A stretch of 64,000 nt of DNA from Trichobilharzia regenti (Eukaryota > Platyhelminthes > Trematoda > Strigeidida > Schistosomatidae): positions 77,261,168-77,325,167 of the forward strand of contig OX235270.1 in the NCBI GenBank assembly GCA_944472135.2. The letters run 5' to 3'. Made by a program: the position numbers and the translations under genes. This document shows, piece after piece, positions 44,654 through 56,700 of this stretch (within the stretch, counting starts at the first letter, position 1; every line of letters starts with the position of its first letter). The notes under the pieces are model-generated. The model saw only the letters and a list, made by a program, of their open reading frames with translations. It ran no database searches and was not told where the DNA came from.

Positions 44654-45566
44654 AAAAATAAAGCTTGAAGTCAATTCTCCTATATAACTTTGTTGTGAAC
44701 AGCACCCTTGGCTTAATCTTTATTGATGTATTATGTTGAGGTCAGTGATATATTTATTCCACTTTTTCAGAAGTCTTATCGTAGTTTTATAACAGGAAAG
44801 AAATTTGATCGTGGATGCGAAAACTAGATAAGGTCATGTTAAGTTGTTTTACTGCATCAAATGGTGCCGAGGTCGATTCCAGAATTCTCCATTTGCTCCA
44901 TTTGTGTCTGCATGGCGGACTGTATTCGTAAGTTCAGTAAAATGTTGAAAACTGTTTGAAAACCAGTTGCTTCTTCATTTCAGATCATGAATACTCATTT
45001 ACAGCATGTTCGCCAGCGTCTTCAAATGGTAGAATTGGATCGTTCATGGAATTTGAGTGGTTATGAGATAGACGGTTTGGAATTAATCCTCATTTCAGTT
45101 TAGATGCAGGGTTGTTCGACCTCGACCAGAAGATGAATAGGAGCAGCAGAATACCAGAAAGAGAAAGTATGTGAAAATGAAAAGGACATTAATATTTTAT
45201 GCACTTATAAATGTTTATGTCAATTGTATATTATACATTAGTAAAAATTTACGTTTCCTTTAGTTGTGTTTTCACGTATTTATGCGAAGTCTTAGAGTTT
45301 ATTTAGTGTCATAATGTGTATTAATGAGTCTGAGCGTTTTAGCGTTCTAATGACTGATGCGTTTTAGAAATAAGTGATGGGTTCTGGTAGGGATAATCAT
45401 TGGGACAAAACAGTTTATAAAGCAAGCGTTTGAAGGTTACACTAGAGTGACACGTCCTATTTCTAAGGGTAAACTAATCCTGTATGTTCCGTACTAAGTC
45501 TTTATGCATCCATGCTGCTAGTTTATTTATATTTTTTAGATTGCTAAGGGTGTTGAAGTGCGTCTT

Positions 45567-48550
45567 TTAGGTGCTGTAGTAGATTAGTAGTTGATTCGTT
45601 CTAGGAGTAAATAGTTTATTAATATAATCAGTAGAGTGAAACAGTCTGTATAGAGAGCGTTTGAAGCTTGTAACCGAAGAGCAAGTTCTGATATCTATAG
45701 GCAGGCTATTCCATATTTTAGAATACATGACTGTGAAGAAGTTTTCACGGAGTGTTGACTTAAAAGAATGAGTTGTCACTGTGGAAGTTTGGTTACGCAG
45801 ATCGTAAGAACCTTCCTGTGCGAATTGTATGTCCCTGTTACCTGAGAATGATATTTTGTGAAGGACCTTAAAGAAGAATATTAGGTTTATAATAAGTCGC
45901 CTTGTCCAAAGTGGGTCAAGTTTTAGGATCATGCACCGTGAGATGTAGTCTTTCTTACAATCGTAGCCAAGTAGTTTTGAGGTAAAATATCGTTGGATAC
46001 TTTCCATCCTTAGCTTGTCGCGTGTGCGAGTGCTGCTTATAATAAATGGACAGTATTCTAGTAGTGGTCTGACACATGTTTTGTACAGAATTAGCTTGGC
46101 TTCATTGTCGTGAAAGTTCCTGAGTATGCATCCTAAGAGCATCCTCGATTTTCTAGTCTGTGATGCTACTTGCTCAGAGAATGTCAAGTCACTAGAGTAC
46201 CTCAGGCCTAGGTCAACGACACTTCGGAGTCTTGTTAGGTTAGCAGATTGGAGCGTTAATTTCAGGTCAATTGAGGGTGCTCCGAAGCAGATCCAGCCAC
46301 ATTTGTTCAGATTAAATTGGAGATTCCATAAGGACGACCAAGCAGTCATTTTATCTAATTCCTTCTGTACTACATTCTCGAAGTTCCCTAAGTCATCACG
46401 TTGGAATGTATAAGCTACTTTTAGGTCATCTGCAAAGATGAATGGTTTCCCGTGCGTGAAGCAAGCGCATATGTCATTGATGTATAGTGTAAATAGGAGG
46501 GGTCCAATGACACTACCTTGTACTACACCAGAAGTGATAGGGCTAGGTTTGGAGGTTGCAGACCCGAGTTTAACTATTTGGGACCTATTGTTAAGGAATG
46601 ATTTAAGCCATCCTAATAATGGGTCACGTATTCCTAAGGAGTTCAGCTTATTTGTTAGCAGTAAATGGTCAACACGGTCAAATGCCTTAGAAATGTCAAA
46701 GTAGATGACAAGTACTAGTTGCCGTCTGTCACGACTGCTGGTTACAAAATTGAAGAAGTCTAGGTGACATGTTAAACATGATCTGGATTTCAGGAATCCA
46801 TGTTGGTTCGGACTTATAATATTGCAGCTAAGCATATGTTTGATTAAGTTATCTTTGACTAGTCTCTCCATAATTCTAGATGCTATAGGTGTGATATTGA
46901 TCGGCCGGTAGTTACTGACTTCAGTTTTCGAGCCAGATTTGTGTTTAGGCATAATGAATGTAGTCTTCCATATGTCAGGGTAAGTTTGAGTTTCTAGGGA
47001 CATTGTGAATATTTTAAGCAGTAGTAGAGGAATGTCAGGGCCACCATATTTATAGAAGTAAGATGATATACCGTCGGTACCGAAACCTTTTGAACTTTTG
47101 AGGGTTCTTATAGTTTGGTTAATATTAGCGTAAGTGAATTCAACAGTGCTAATTTGGTTTGGTGTGAGTGGAGATGGAGTTTGTGCCATATTATTAATAG
47201 GGTGTATATCGAGTAGCTGGACTGAGGGCTTAAGGTAGTTACCTGCAAACGTTTTGTTGAATAGTTCACATATGTCTGCAGAGTTAGTGCATAGCCTACC
47301 TTTGTCTATGAGGAGAGAAATGCTGTGATTTTTGCGATTCATTCGCTTCCTTAAGATTTCTGTGAGTGCATACACTCTAGCAGGACTGGCTACTGCGATG
47401 CGTTCTTCCTTTCTCATACGGAAATCTCGAGCTTGTGAGATGGAGCTAAGGGTGTTAAGTATTAGACCTAGAGTGCCAAAGTCGTGGTGTTTGAAGTAAC
47501 TTGTTGAGAGTTTCTTCAGTTTCATACGATCCTTTGGTTTTATGAATGACTTTCTGTGTGGGGAAACCTTTAGTGTTTGGAGTGGAATGACAGCATCTAA
47601 GCATGTGTTCGAGTTATGGTAGAAGATGGTTAGGGCTCTCGATAGGTCATCAGTAGTGAAGTATTCATCCCATTCGGAGGATCTTAGCATTGATTCTACT
47701 AAGGCCCAGTTTGCCTTACTATAGTTCCTATATATTACTTGTTGTGAAGTGGAGGTATGAGATGCATTGCTACTCAGCGGAATTGGCAGTGCACACATCA
47801 CTGTTTTGTGGTCGCTCCCTGGAAACTCAGAACCTACTAGCGTTGAAAGGGGGCTTATATTGTGGCAGAAGATTAAGTCTAGTACGTTGTTACCTCTTGT
47901 GGGAGTAGTGACAGTTTGTTTCCAGCCAAGTATATCCAGTGTGTCTAAGAACTTATCAAATTTAGTTGGGCCTGTGGGTATATCCCAGTTGATTTCAGGT
48001 AAGTTAAAGTCCCCACATAGGATCTTATGATCGTATTGTAAGTCGGATAATTGCTCCAGAGTATTAATAAGTTGGGTCTCGTAATTACTAAAGGTGCCAG
48101 GTGCTCTGTAGGTGCATCCAATTAATGCTGTTACGTTATTTAAGTGTACATTAACCCATAGAGTCTCAGGCATGTTAAGTGTACTACTTTCTAGCTGTGA
48201 TACAGTAAGTTCATTCAGAAAGTACATGAGACAACCCCCTCCCTTACCACCTTCCCTGTCACACCGAAAGTGTGTGTAGTTATCTAAGCTTATTTCTTCA
48301 TCCAGGATGTTCGAATGACACCAAGATTCAGTGATGACAATTACAGGGGGTTTGTATATTACTGTGAGTGCTCTGAGCATCGGCAATTTATTTAGAACAG
48401 ATCTAGCATTTATGAGGATTAGGTAAAGATGAGAGTTGAAGTAGCATTTGAAGTATTTAAGTTCGTTAGTCAGCCCCGAATATGGTTCAGCACACAGTAG
48501 TTCTGCTTGACATGATGATCCTATGTTAAGAGGAGTTTCAGCATCATGCT
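45567..48550 (-). CDS. LINE-A ORF2 (right copy, open endonuclease and RT)
   Basis: The frame is open from the edge of the solo LTR (48550) to the stop at 45567. An internal TTG at 48384-48386 gives 939 codons, but the true start lies upstream beyond the LTR (49010-49305). The endonuclease is whole here: LILINARSVLNK, VIVITESWCHS, GGKGGGCLMYF, GCTYRAPG, GDFNLPEINW, LDLIFCHN and SDHKTV. The RT motifs are IYFDISKAFDRVDH, SGVVQGSVIGPLLF and FIFADDLKV. Every catalytic signature is present, so this is the best-preserved LINE-A coding copy, but the solo LTR cuts off its N-terminal extension and normal 5' end. Confidence 0.93.
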
Positions 48551-49009
48551 TGTGGTGGACCTTTTACTGTGTTAGCTTAGTTACCCAAGTTCAAATAGAA
48601 AATAAGGTACCAAATTAGTTTAGTTACGGGAAGAATGTATTAAAGTTTGGTTACTTGGGTTTACAAAGATCCAAAGTCCACAATAAACGTAATAGACTCC
48701 AGGTGCTGCGGGAAGACTGCTCCAGTACTAATTCTCCAATGTTGACGTTGCCGGAGGTCGACCAAAGTACGCAGGAAGAACTACGGTGCTCCTGCAAAAA
48801 TTTGAAATAGAAAGCAGGTGATTAAAATTGATCGACTGCAGTTGAGATGGTGGAGAGGACGGAGAGTCGAAGGCAGAACTATATGTTTATTCAAAACCCG
48901 AGGTAAAGTTCAAACTACAAAGTTTATGGTAAAAACAAAGTGATGTACAATATGTTCATTTCTTCCATAGTAGTAAAATTTGGATAAGTTTATTTTTGAG
49001 GACTCCACA
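48551..49009 (-). mobile_element. Solo gypsy LTR, TSD TGCT
   Basis: 459 bp, flanked by TGCT on both sides (48547-48550 and 49010-49013), the reverse complement of the AGCA around the full gypsy in the left arm. It is thus the same insertion after loss of the interior. At the four sites that distinguish LTR1 and LTR2 it reads LTR1, LTR1, LTR2, LTR2 in element order (49001, 48931, 48857, 48837). It also has about five private substitutions. Confidence 0.96.
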
Positions 49010-49305
49010 TGCTCACCTATGTCTATCGAGTTGGTGTGTGCTGTTTTCGGTGAAGAATTAGGAGTTGGAGTACTGGATTTGCTATAGACTAAGGAATTTA
49101 GATTTTTAGTTAGGTTACAGAATTGGGTAGGGTTCTTTATTTGACCTATACTTGTGCAAGTGTCAAGTGTGCCTAATGGATACAGGTGCACTAGACCGTT
49201 CCTGTTTTCATACAAGGAGGGAGCCAGCTCTAGTGGTTTAGGAGTGTTAACATCCCTACCAGCTGTTTTTTCAAGGCTGACAGGGACGCGGGGGATAAAA
49301 AATGA
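49010..49305 (-). pseudogene. LINE-A ORF2 N-terminal piece (right copy)
   Basis: Mirror of 10458-10753. It is separated from the rest of ORF2 by the solo LTR. It differs from the left copy by a few bases, including NPTQ in place of NPTH. Confidence 0.65.
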
Positions 49306-49756
49306 TTAGATCCTTGTGATGACCATGGCTTATTATTCCACTTATTGTTTGATGCTAGTTGTGTCCTTGTGTGAGTTTCGTGTGTACTGCATTGTGGGTT
49401 AGTTCCCAGCAGACTTGTACCATATATCCGGTCAAAATTTGTTTGTGTGCCATATTCTGAAGACCCTGAGTTGTTGATAACCGAGTTCTGACTATTACCA
49501 CTTGTACTATTGAGGGTGACATTGAATATTAGTGTGTGCCATGGTGCGATTTCGCACGTTGTGAGTGCTAATACTATTGACCGTGGGGAGTGTGGGCTTA
49601 TTTAAGCTGCCACTGTTTTTGTTGGTATGATTTAGGGGCATATTTTCCTTATCTTTAGCAATGGAGTTATGGCTAGGAGAGGACAATGTCGAATTTCGGG
49701 GGGTTGTGACCTTTGTTCTGGGGTTATTTAGTGGCATTTTAGATTCTGCGGTGATA
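49306..49756 (-). pseudogene. LINE-A ORF1-like region (right copy, cut by BEL3)
   Basis: Mirror of part of 9785-10457. The 76-codon frame is at 49507-49737, with one residue change (LPT for LST). The rest of the region lies beyond BEL3 at 53546-53762. Confidence 0.45.
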
Positions 49757-49761
49757 GGTGG

Positions 49762-50121
49762 TGTCAGTCACGTCTCACAAACCGTTAATGCCCAGCTCTC
49801 GCTACGCTCGGCCCCACGCTGTTCTTCGAAGATTTCTCAGAAACGCTTAGTTATAACGGACGCAAAAACCAAAACACTGATCTGCCGCTTTAGATTTGTT
49901 TATTGTTACACCAACATATAAAAGGAATAAGCGAACTAAGGTCTGAAAACAAATATTACAATAATAAATCGTTGTATTACTTCTGACGATATTTTACTCT
50001 TCTTTCTGAACAGCGACCGATGAGACGATGACTTTCGTATTGATGCCTCCGCGAAAATCGGGGAAGTTGATTTTAAGCAAACAACCAAGAATTGATCGTT
50101 CAATCTTCAACTCCATTGACA
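49762..50121 (-). repeat. BEL3 3' LTR
   Basis: 360 bp. It differs from the 5' LTR at about nine sites by eye (2.5%). Just inside, the minus-strand sequence GCCGGGGAG is the likely polypurine tract. Confidence 0.95.
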
Positions 50122-51161
50122 CTCCCCGGCAAAATAGGGATCCAACCCTTTTTACCTTCACGATCAATGCACGTTGACTTGGATGCCATTGCGAGAACCT
50201 GGGTCACGCGGACAGAGCTGAAATGGAAAACAAACAGAAAAGCCAACACACCACAAGCATACTCACAGCACAATCTCACACATCAATGACGACCTGCGCC
50301 TCCAGATAGAGACCTCCTCTTGACATCTTCGAACACAATCGCCACTTACTGGAATGACTCTTGCAGAATGCAACGTGACCATAGCAGCACCTCATGATAC
50401 TCTTCAAGCATCCTCTTTTCTATTCACCATCAATTATCACTGAAATCGCTTGTCACTCATTCTGCCTCAGTTCTAGTAGCGGTGACGCATGCGAGCCTCA
50501 GTCGTTTACACTCTTTCTCCCCGGCGTGTCGGACCGCAGCTAACAATTGTCTCCGTGTGCATTTCATTCTCAGCAATAGCCTAGCCTCCCCGGCGTATAC
50601 GACCCATCTGCTGTCCTTAACATCAACCAATTCATTCATGGATGTAGAAGACTCGAAACAACTTCAGAAGTAATCACGACGAAAAATTTAGAAAATTACG
50701 CAATAACAACAAGATACAAAAACAACAAGTAAACACAATGAATCCAACAAACACCACTTGATATGACACACCACACGTATATACAAATAGTACAAACAAC
50801 CTCGCCGATCATGTCTTGGTGGAATTCCTTTGAAGAATTGCAGGACTTACACCAGTACGCCTTCAACCCTTCACAGGTTGACGATTGTAATTTGTGGAAT
50901 GTCCGGACACAAACAAAATTACCAACAGATAAACGAAAGATGATATCAATTCAGTATATGCAATATGAACATATGTACAAAATCACACAACGAGCACATT
51001 GGACTGATCATTGATGCGCTACACTTTGAAGAATTGTAGGTCTTACAGCAGTACGCCTACAACCCTTCTCAGGTTGACGCTCCAGGTTGGAAAATCGTCG
51101 CAGAGTTCACTTGCTGACTTCCTTCTATCAGCTATATCCTCAAATCTGAACGGTAGCACGC
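50122..51161 (-). other. BEL3 3' internal non-coding region
   Basis: No convincing gene. It has two subrepeats (cores near 50845 and 51040) and a stretch near 50695-50800 shared with 31500-31600. A 60-codon frame at 50457-50639 has no known features. Part near 51060-51160 is decayed pol remnant in a shifted frame (the DMSVLPFRFED part), so BEL3's downstream frame is shorter than BEL2's because of a frameshift. Confidence 0.6.
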
Positions 51162-51836
51162 TCATGTCATTGTATCGTAGAATATAGACGACGAACACCA
51201 CACGACATATCTCATCAACCAAGTGTAGAAACAGAGTAATTTACACCAAAGATAATAACATTCAAATAGTAACTTGAAACTAGAAATGCCTTTATTTGTG
51301 CAAGTCAATTTAACAATTACTCTCTCGTTTACACTTGGCTTATCCACACTAAACTGACCATTGATATTCGTCCTTTCAAACGAACTGATACTAGCATAGT
51401 CATTGCACAAAATACTTGAGTTGATGGGTGTCTGTTTCATTGTGGATGACAGCACGAACGACGACTGATTGATATCAGTTGATGAAGTTAGCGGTGGATC
51501 AAAAGCTGTTGTTGCTCGACTTTCAGAAAGTTGTCTACCTGCAAGACCACCACCACTGCTGTCTTTTACTATCCGCTCAGGTTTAGTACTAGCATCTGAT
51601 GATAGGTGGGCTACATGCTGATCACTTACACTGACGGTCTCACAAGTATGCATGCCTTCTGCAAATGCACCTGCATTTATTTCTACTTCATGTTCAAGTT
51701 CTACAGAAACTTTGTTCAACTTAGCAGTAGTAGGCATATCCATCATCTCATCATGATCAACCAAAGACAAATCTGCACTATCATGATCATTACCACAAAT
51801 ATTCAATTTACCGTCAAGTTCATCATTTTCAAACTC
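51162..51836 (-). pseudogene. BEL3 downstream frame with pol remnant
   Basis: About 225 open codons in the gag frame after one TAA. It is close to the BEL2 frame over its length, including SSFKLLFECYYLWCKLL, but diverges after AWL/TWL by a frameshift near 51190. The TAA is at the same codon as in BEL2, although the neighbouring codon differs (ATT here, ACT in BEL2). Confidence 0.8.
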
Positions 51837-53036
51837 TTAAATAGCAGAAGTAGACAATTTTGGTTCCTCCTCGCAAATCCTAAAAGGTCTTATAACTTCA
51901 CTCTGACTAGTATTACCTTGTATACTTGTAGGGTCAGAACTGCACCCTGAAGCAGTAACTCTATTCTGTGACACTCCATTCAACAATGGCTTACCAGTAG
52001 CAACTACAGACTTCCTGACCGCACAGTTATTGTCACACAATTCGGAGTCAGGCCTGGAGTTTACATTGAGCTTAACACTGAACTTGCTTACTGGTTCACA
52101 GTTCACTTCTGTATGCACCTCTTGCACACGTGTAAACCACAACCGTGTTTCTCTTGCATCTTGCAACTTATCTGTTGAGCATGTACTACGAAACCTGTTG
52201 CACTCACTAGGTCTAAATGCATTACTAGACATCATGGAGCCTTCTCGATATCCACCTCTCTGAGGCCTACTCCTCATCAATGATTGCATTTTGCTCTCAG
52301 ACTGCTCTATTCTAGGGGTGAGATGTAATAAACTGTCGAACTGGCTCATAGATTGATTGACGCTATCATTAACCAGTTTCAGGATATCATCAAACCTTGT
52401 CTCGATACCCTCCTCCTCCATACGGGAGCTTACCTTCACCCACTTCCTTTGCAGTCGAGTAGGTAGACGTCTTGCTATTACTTCTAGTGTAAAACTCGAG
52501 TTGAGGTCACTCATGAGATTCATCGAAATCATTCCATTCTTGTAAATTAGCAAATTATCCAAAAACTCAGTGAGTGCCTGGGAGTCATCCTGTAATTGAC
52601 CACCATTACCTTTAACAGCCTCGAATAATTTCCCTGCAATCATCGAAGGTCTTCCAAACCTTTGACGTAGTATGCTCATAGCCTCTTCGTGGCCCTCATT
52701 TGGCTTCATAAACTTACAGCACTGTATAGCTCTTGCAGCATCTTCAGTGCAATACCACATCAAATACATTAACTTCAATTCATCATTTAATAAAAAGCCA
52801 CTCAACATGATCTCAAACTCCTTTACAAATTGTAAATAATCAGCTGGGTTTCCATCGAAACACCGTGGTTCAAATTTAGGGAGTTTGATGTTCCTATTAT
52901 CCCTGAACGGCGAAACAGTAACATCAACCATATCATGCTTAACATCAGACACATCGTTACAAGTAACAGACAAGTCACCATGACTTACTTTCCTGTTTGC
53001 ATCCAAGACACTCTGTCCCTTCTTTGACACAGGCAT
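51837..53036 (-). CDS. BEL3 gag
   Basis: 399 codons, starting MPVSKKGQSV, with the DUF1759-type domain (KLPKFEPRCFDGNPADYLQF). Around residues 90-190 it differs from BEL2 at many places (LNDELKLMYLMWYC, KFMKPNEGHEEAM), so the two are distinct lineages, not recent copies. The zinc knuckle is further degraded: LWFTRVQEVHTEVNC has lost both the first and second Cys. The open frame suggests it was intact at the protein level when it inserted. Its role would be particle formation; RNA binding through the knuckle is unlikely. Confidence 0.88.
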   Translation of the reverse strand: MPVSKKGQSVLDANRKVSHGDLSVTCNDVSDVKHDMVDVTVSPFRDNRNIKLPKFEPRCFDGNPADYLQFVKEFEIMLSGFLLNDELKLMYLMWYCTEDAARAIQCCKFMKPNEGHEEAMSILRQRFGRPSMIAGKLFEAVKGNGGQLQDDSQALTEFLDNLLIYKNGMISMNLMSDLNSSFTLEVIARRLPTRLQRKWVKVSSRMEEEGIETRFDDILKLVNDSVNQSMSQFDSLLHLTPRIEQSESKMQSLMRSRPQRGGYREGSMMSSNAFRPSECNRFRSTCSTDKLQDARETRLWFTRVQEVHTEVNCEPVSKFSVKLNVNSRPDSELCDNNCAVRKSVVATGKPLLNGVSQNRVTASGCSSDPTSIQGNTSQSEVIRPFRICEEEPKLSTSAI

Positions 53037-53180
53037 TGTTGAACTTGACCCAATTCCAAGAAAGTTCCAGATATTGCTTGTTCAAAGAGGACTTGACCGG
53101 CACCAGGAAAAATGAACGGTGACTATCCAAACTTTCACCAACTGTTTGAATCCGCCAGATCTGTTTCTATCGTCAGAAAC

Positions 53181-53540
53181 TGTCAATCACGTCTCATAAA
53201 CCGTTAATGCCCAGCTCTCGTTACGCTCGGGCCCACGCTGTTCTTCGAAGTTTTCTCAGAAACGCTTAGTTATAACGGACGCAAAAACCAAAACACTGAT
53301 CTGCCGCTTTAGATTTGTTTATTGTTACACCAACATATAAAAGGAATAAGCGAACTAAGGTCTGAAAACAAATATTACAATAATAAATCGTTATATTACT
53401 TCTGACGATATTTTACTCTTCTTTCTGAACAGCGACCGATGAGACGATGACTGTCGTATTGATGCCTCCGCGAAAATCGGGGAAGTTGAATTTGAGCAAA
53501 CAACCAAGAATTGATCGTTCAATCTTCAACTCCATTGACA
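53181..53540 (-). repeat. BEL3 5' LTR
   Basis: 360 bp, ending with the LTR start TGTCAATGGAG in element sense at 53540, directly before the GGTGG target duplication. Confidence 0.95.
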
Positions 53541-53773
53541 GGTGGTATGGTTTTGTTATTTATTTGGTTACATTCTAGTGGCCTCTCGGCCGGTTTTGGA
53601 CTCTGATGGGATAATTCTGTGTTTTGAGAGAGGTGATGCGGTGGGGTCTACTGTATCTTTCACAGGGTTGGCAATAATGGCTGCATGCAATGTACTATTA
53701 CCCATTTCACAATTAGTCTTAACGAGATAGTTGTATACGCGCCTTTCTACGACTGTTTTGTCCACCCCGACCT

Positions 53774-56700
53774 TTATATGTTTGTAGTTTCTGGCTTGCG
53801 ATAGGGTGTAATGTAAAAATGTAACGCAAACGTTGAACGACCGCGATACAGAGAGAGGTTGACGCCTAAGGTTGGAAAATCGTCTAGTGGTTCATCCTCC
53901 GACTCTCGACTCTCAGAACCTTTTAGTAGACACAGTTTTCTAACATCTCGCACTAACATGTCATAATTTGTTCTCACCTCAACCGTTCTCACCAATCCAT
54001 CACCACTACAGTGTAGCCTTACTACCACTCCTAAAGGCCACCTACCTGTGGCACATTTATCTGCTACTAATACTATATCACCAATCTTTAAGTTTCGACA
54101 CAACTTTTTCCACTTGTCTCTGGTTTGCAGTGTTAGAACATACTCCTTTATCATCTTTCCAAAATACATCTTTCATGTGCCTGGCTTGTTCCCATCTTTT
54201 AATCGTAGGTATTCCTTCCCTGCTTGAGTCCTCTATGCCAGGGTTGCCTCTCAATAACAATAATTTATTTGGGGCTAACACATCGAAATCCTTGACGTCG
54301 TCCCCCACAGGTGATAACGGCCGGTCATTTAATATTCGTTCAGCCTGAAAAAAATGTCTCCAACGTTTCGTCATTCAAACTCTGGATTTTAGTTATGGAG
54401 CTTAAAATACGCTTGATAATTCCTATAAGTCTTTCCCATAGCCCACCTCTATGGCTGGCATGTGGTGGGTTGAAGTGCCACTCGATGTTCCTTTTCAGTA
54501 ACTCTTCATGAACTCTCGTTTGGGAACCTTCGAAGTACTCTTTAAGCTCGGCGTGACAGCCAACAAAATTAGTCCCTCTGTCGCTGAACATCATCTTCGG
54601 TGCACCCCGGCGATTTATAAATCTATGTAATGCTGGTACGAATGAATCAGTAGTTAACGTATGAACCATCTCAACATGCACAGCTCTCATTTTCAAACAG
54701 GTGAATAAACAGTCGTATCTTTTACATAGGGTTCTGCCTCTCTTTACCACAAAAGGTCCGAACAAATCCACCCCAACTTACTCGAATGGATTATTCCCTT
54801 CAGAAGCTTGCCACGCTGGCAGTGGTGCCATCATCTGCTGTGCTGAACCAGCATTTCGGAGTTTACATTCCATGAGCTTATCAATTATTTTCTGGACAGC
54901 GGGACCTCCCTTCACTATCCAGAACTTACATCGAATACTTTATAGTACTTGCGAAGTACCCAAATGACCTTCAAGGACATGGTAGTGTCTTACAATGAGA
55001 TCAGTGACTTGATGGTAGCAAGGTAATAAAGCCGGATGACGGGTCTCATATGACGATTCTAACATTTATAGACGTCCACCAACTCTAGCGAACCCTTCGG
55101 AAACTATGGGAGATAATCTATCTAACCGCACCTTGAAATCTGCGAAATCAGGACTATCCTCCTTGGCAATCTCACCCCACGCTTCCCACTGAGCAGCTCT
55201 CAAAATCGCTAACTCTGCATTTCTGATATCTTCGACTCTCAAAGGTCTCACATTCATATTTTCGTATCCTGCAAGATGCATGACCTTTAAATACGTAACA
55301 TATCGTGTCAACCACGCAACAGCTTTCAGTAATTTGTACCAAGAAGAATAATATTTAAAAAGTGAATGGAAACCTGAATGTCCTTTTTGAGCAGATGTCA
55401 AACTGACACTTGTCTTCAACTCCAAGACACACTCGTTTATCGGCGGTTCATCTTCTCTACGAGGCCACATACTATCAGCCCTTAGCAAGAACTCTGGACC
55501 TTTCCACCACTTAATTTTGACCACATTCATATCAATGACTCCTCGCGAGGCTAGACCAGCTGGAGTTTTTCCAGACGGTACGTACTTCCACTGTTCAACA
55601 GTTGTTAGTTCACGAATTTGAGGTGCTCTGTTAGCTAAAAAACATGCATATCTTGCTGACTCGTTGCGTATATGATATATCACAGACATCGAATCAGTCC
55701 AAAACGTCACGGGATACTTGGGGTAATCCAACTCTTTACACATCGTTGTGAATAACTGCGCAGCTAGTAAGGCTGCAGTAAGTTCTAATCTCGGAATCGA
55801 AACCGTCTTTAGAGGTGCAACTCTAGATTTACCCATCACTAGGCTAACATCTATATCATCCCTTAAGGTGGTTCTGATGTATACGGCTGCACCAAATCCA
55901 ACCTCAGAGCCATCAGAAAAAACATGGATGTCAGCCACGTCTCGTAAACCGTTGAAGCCCAGCTCTTTCTACGTTCGGGCCCACGCTGTTCCTTGAAGTT
56001 TTTCAGAAACGCTTAGTAATAACGGACGCAAAAACCAAAACACCGATTGGCCGCTTGGGAATTCTTTATTGTAACACCAACATATAAAAAAATATTTTTA
56101 CTAAGGTTTCTGACGGTTTATTGCTTACTTCTTTCTGAACAGCGACCGATGAGACGATGACTGTCGTGTTGATGCCTCCGCGAAAATTGGGGAAGTTGGT
56201 TTTGAGCAAACAACCATGAATTGATCGTTCAATCTTCAACTACATTGACAATGGAAGTCAATTATATCATGATTTCTCGATGGCTCAAGTGGACGTGAGA
56301 CGGAATGTAGATTCAGCATTCTTAAACTGTTAACCCACCCCTTCCACTCTTCTCTCTGCCTTCCACTTAATGGTTCATCCCACTGTAACGTTTTCCTGCA
56401 TGTCTCTTGAAATAACCTCCTAGCCGGAAGTAGATAAGGTGCTACTAATCCAAGTGGGTCAAACATGGACGATAACACAGAGAGCACACCTCTCCGAGTA
56501 ACTGGCTATCAATATCACCAACACTAAACCCAAAGGTATCACAGTTCACACCCCATCGCATACCTAATGTGCGTTCAACTGGTAGAGTATCAACAGGCAA
56601 ATCTCGTACAGTAGGTGCTCTGTCTTCTGGAACTATATGCTTCAAAACGTCTAGGCTGTTCGAGACCCACTTAGTTAGACGAAAGCCGGCCTTAGCTAAC

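Larger units (their letters stand above)
49762..53540 (-). mobile_element. BEL3, pol-deleted BEL/Pao element, TSD GGTGG (right arm only)
   Basis: 3779 bp with two 360-bp LTRs, flanked by GGTGG at 49757-49761 and 53541-53545. The left arm has the empty site with a single copy (CCACC near 9998-10002). The internal region carries gag, a TAA, a downstream frame with a pol remnant, and a 3' region with two subrepeats. No protease, RT or integrase is present. It has the same architecture as BEL2, so BEL2 and BEL3 belong to one non-autonomous lineage that must borrow enzymes from a BEL1-like element. Confidence 0.96.
44425..53762 (-). mobile_element. LINE-A (right copy, with solo gypsy LTR and BEL3)
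   Basis: Mirror of the left LINE-A but without the gypsy interior and the LINE-B fragment. The ORF1-like region is interrupted by BEL3 and the ORF2 N-terminal part by the solo LTR. The 3' non-coding region is 44425-45566, with the hairpin at 44618-44653. Confidence 0.75.

Noticed and set aside
49661..49921. 86-codon plus-strand frame across the BEL3 edge
   Set aside because: It spans an LTR/LINE-A junction and is therefore chance.
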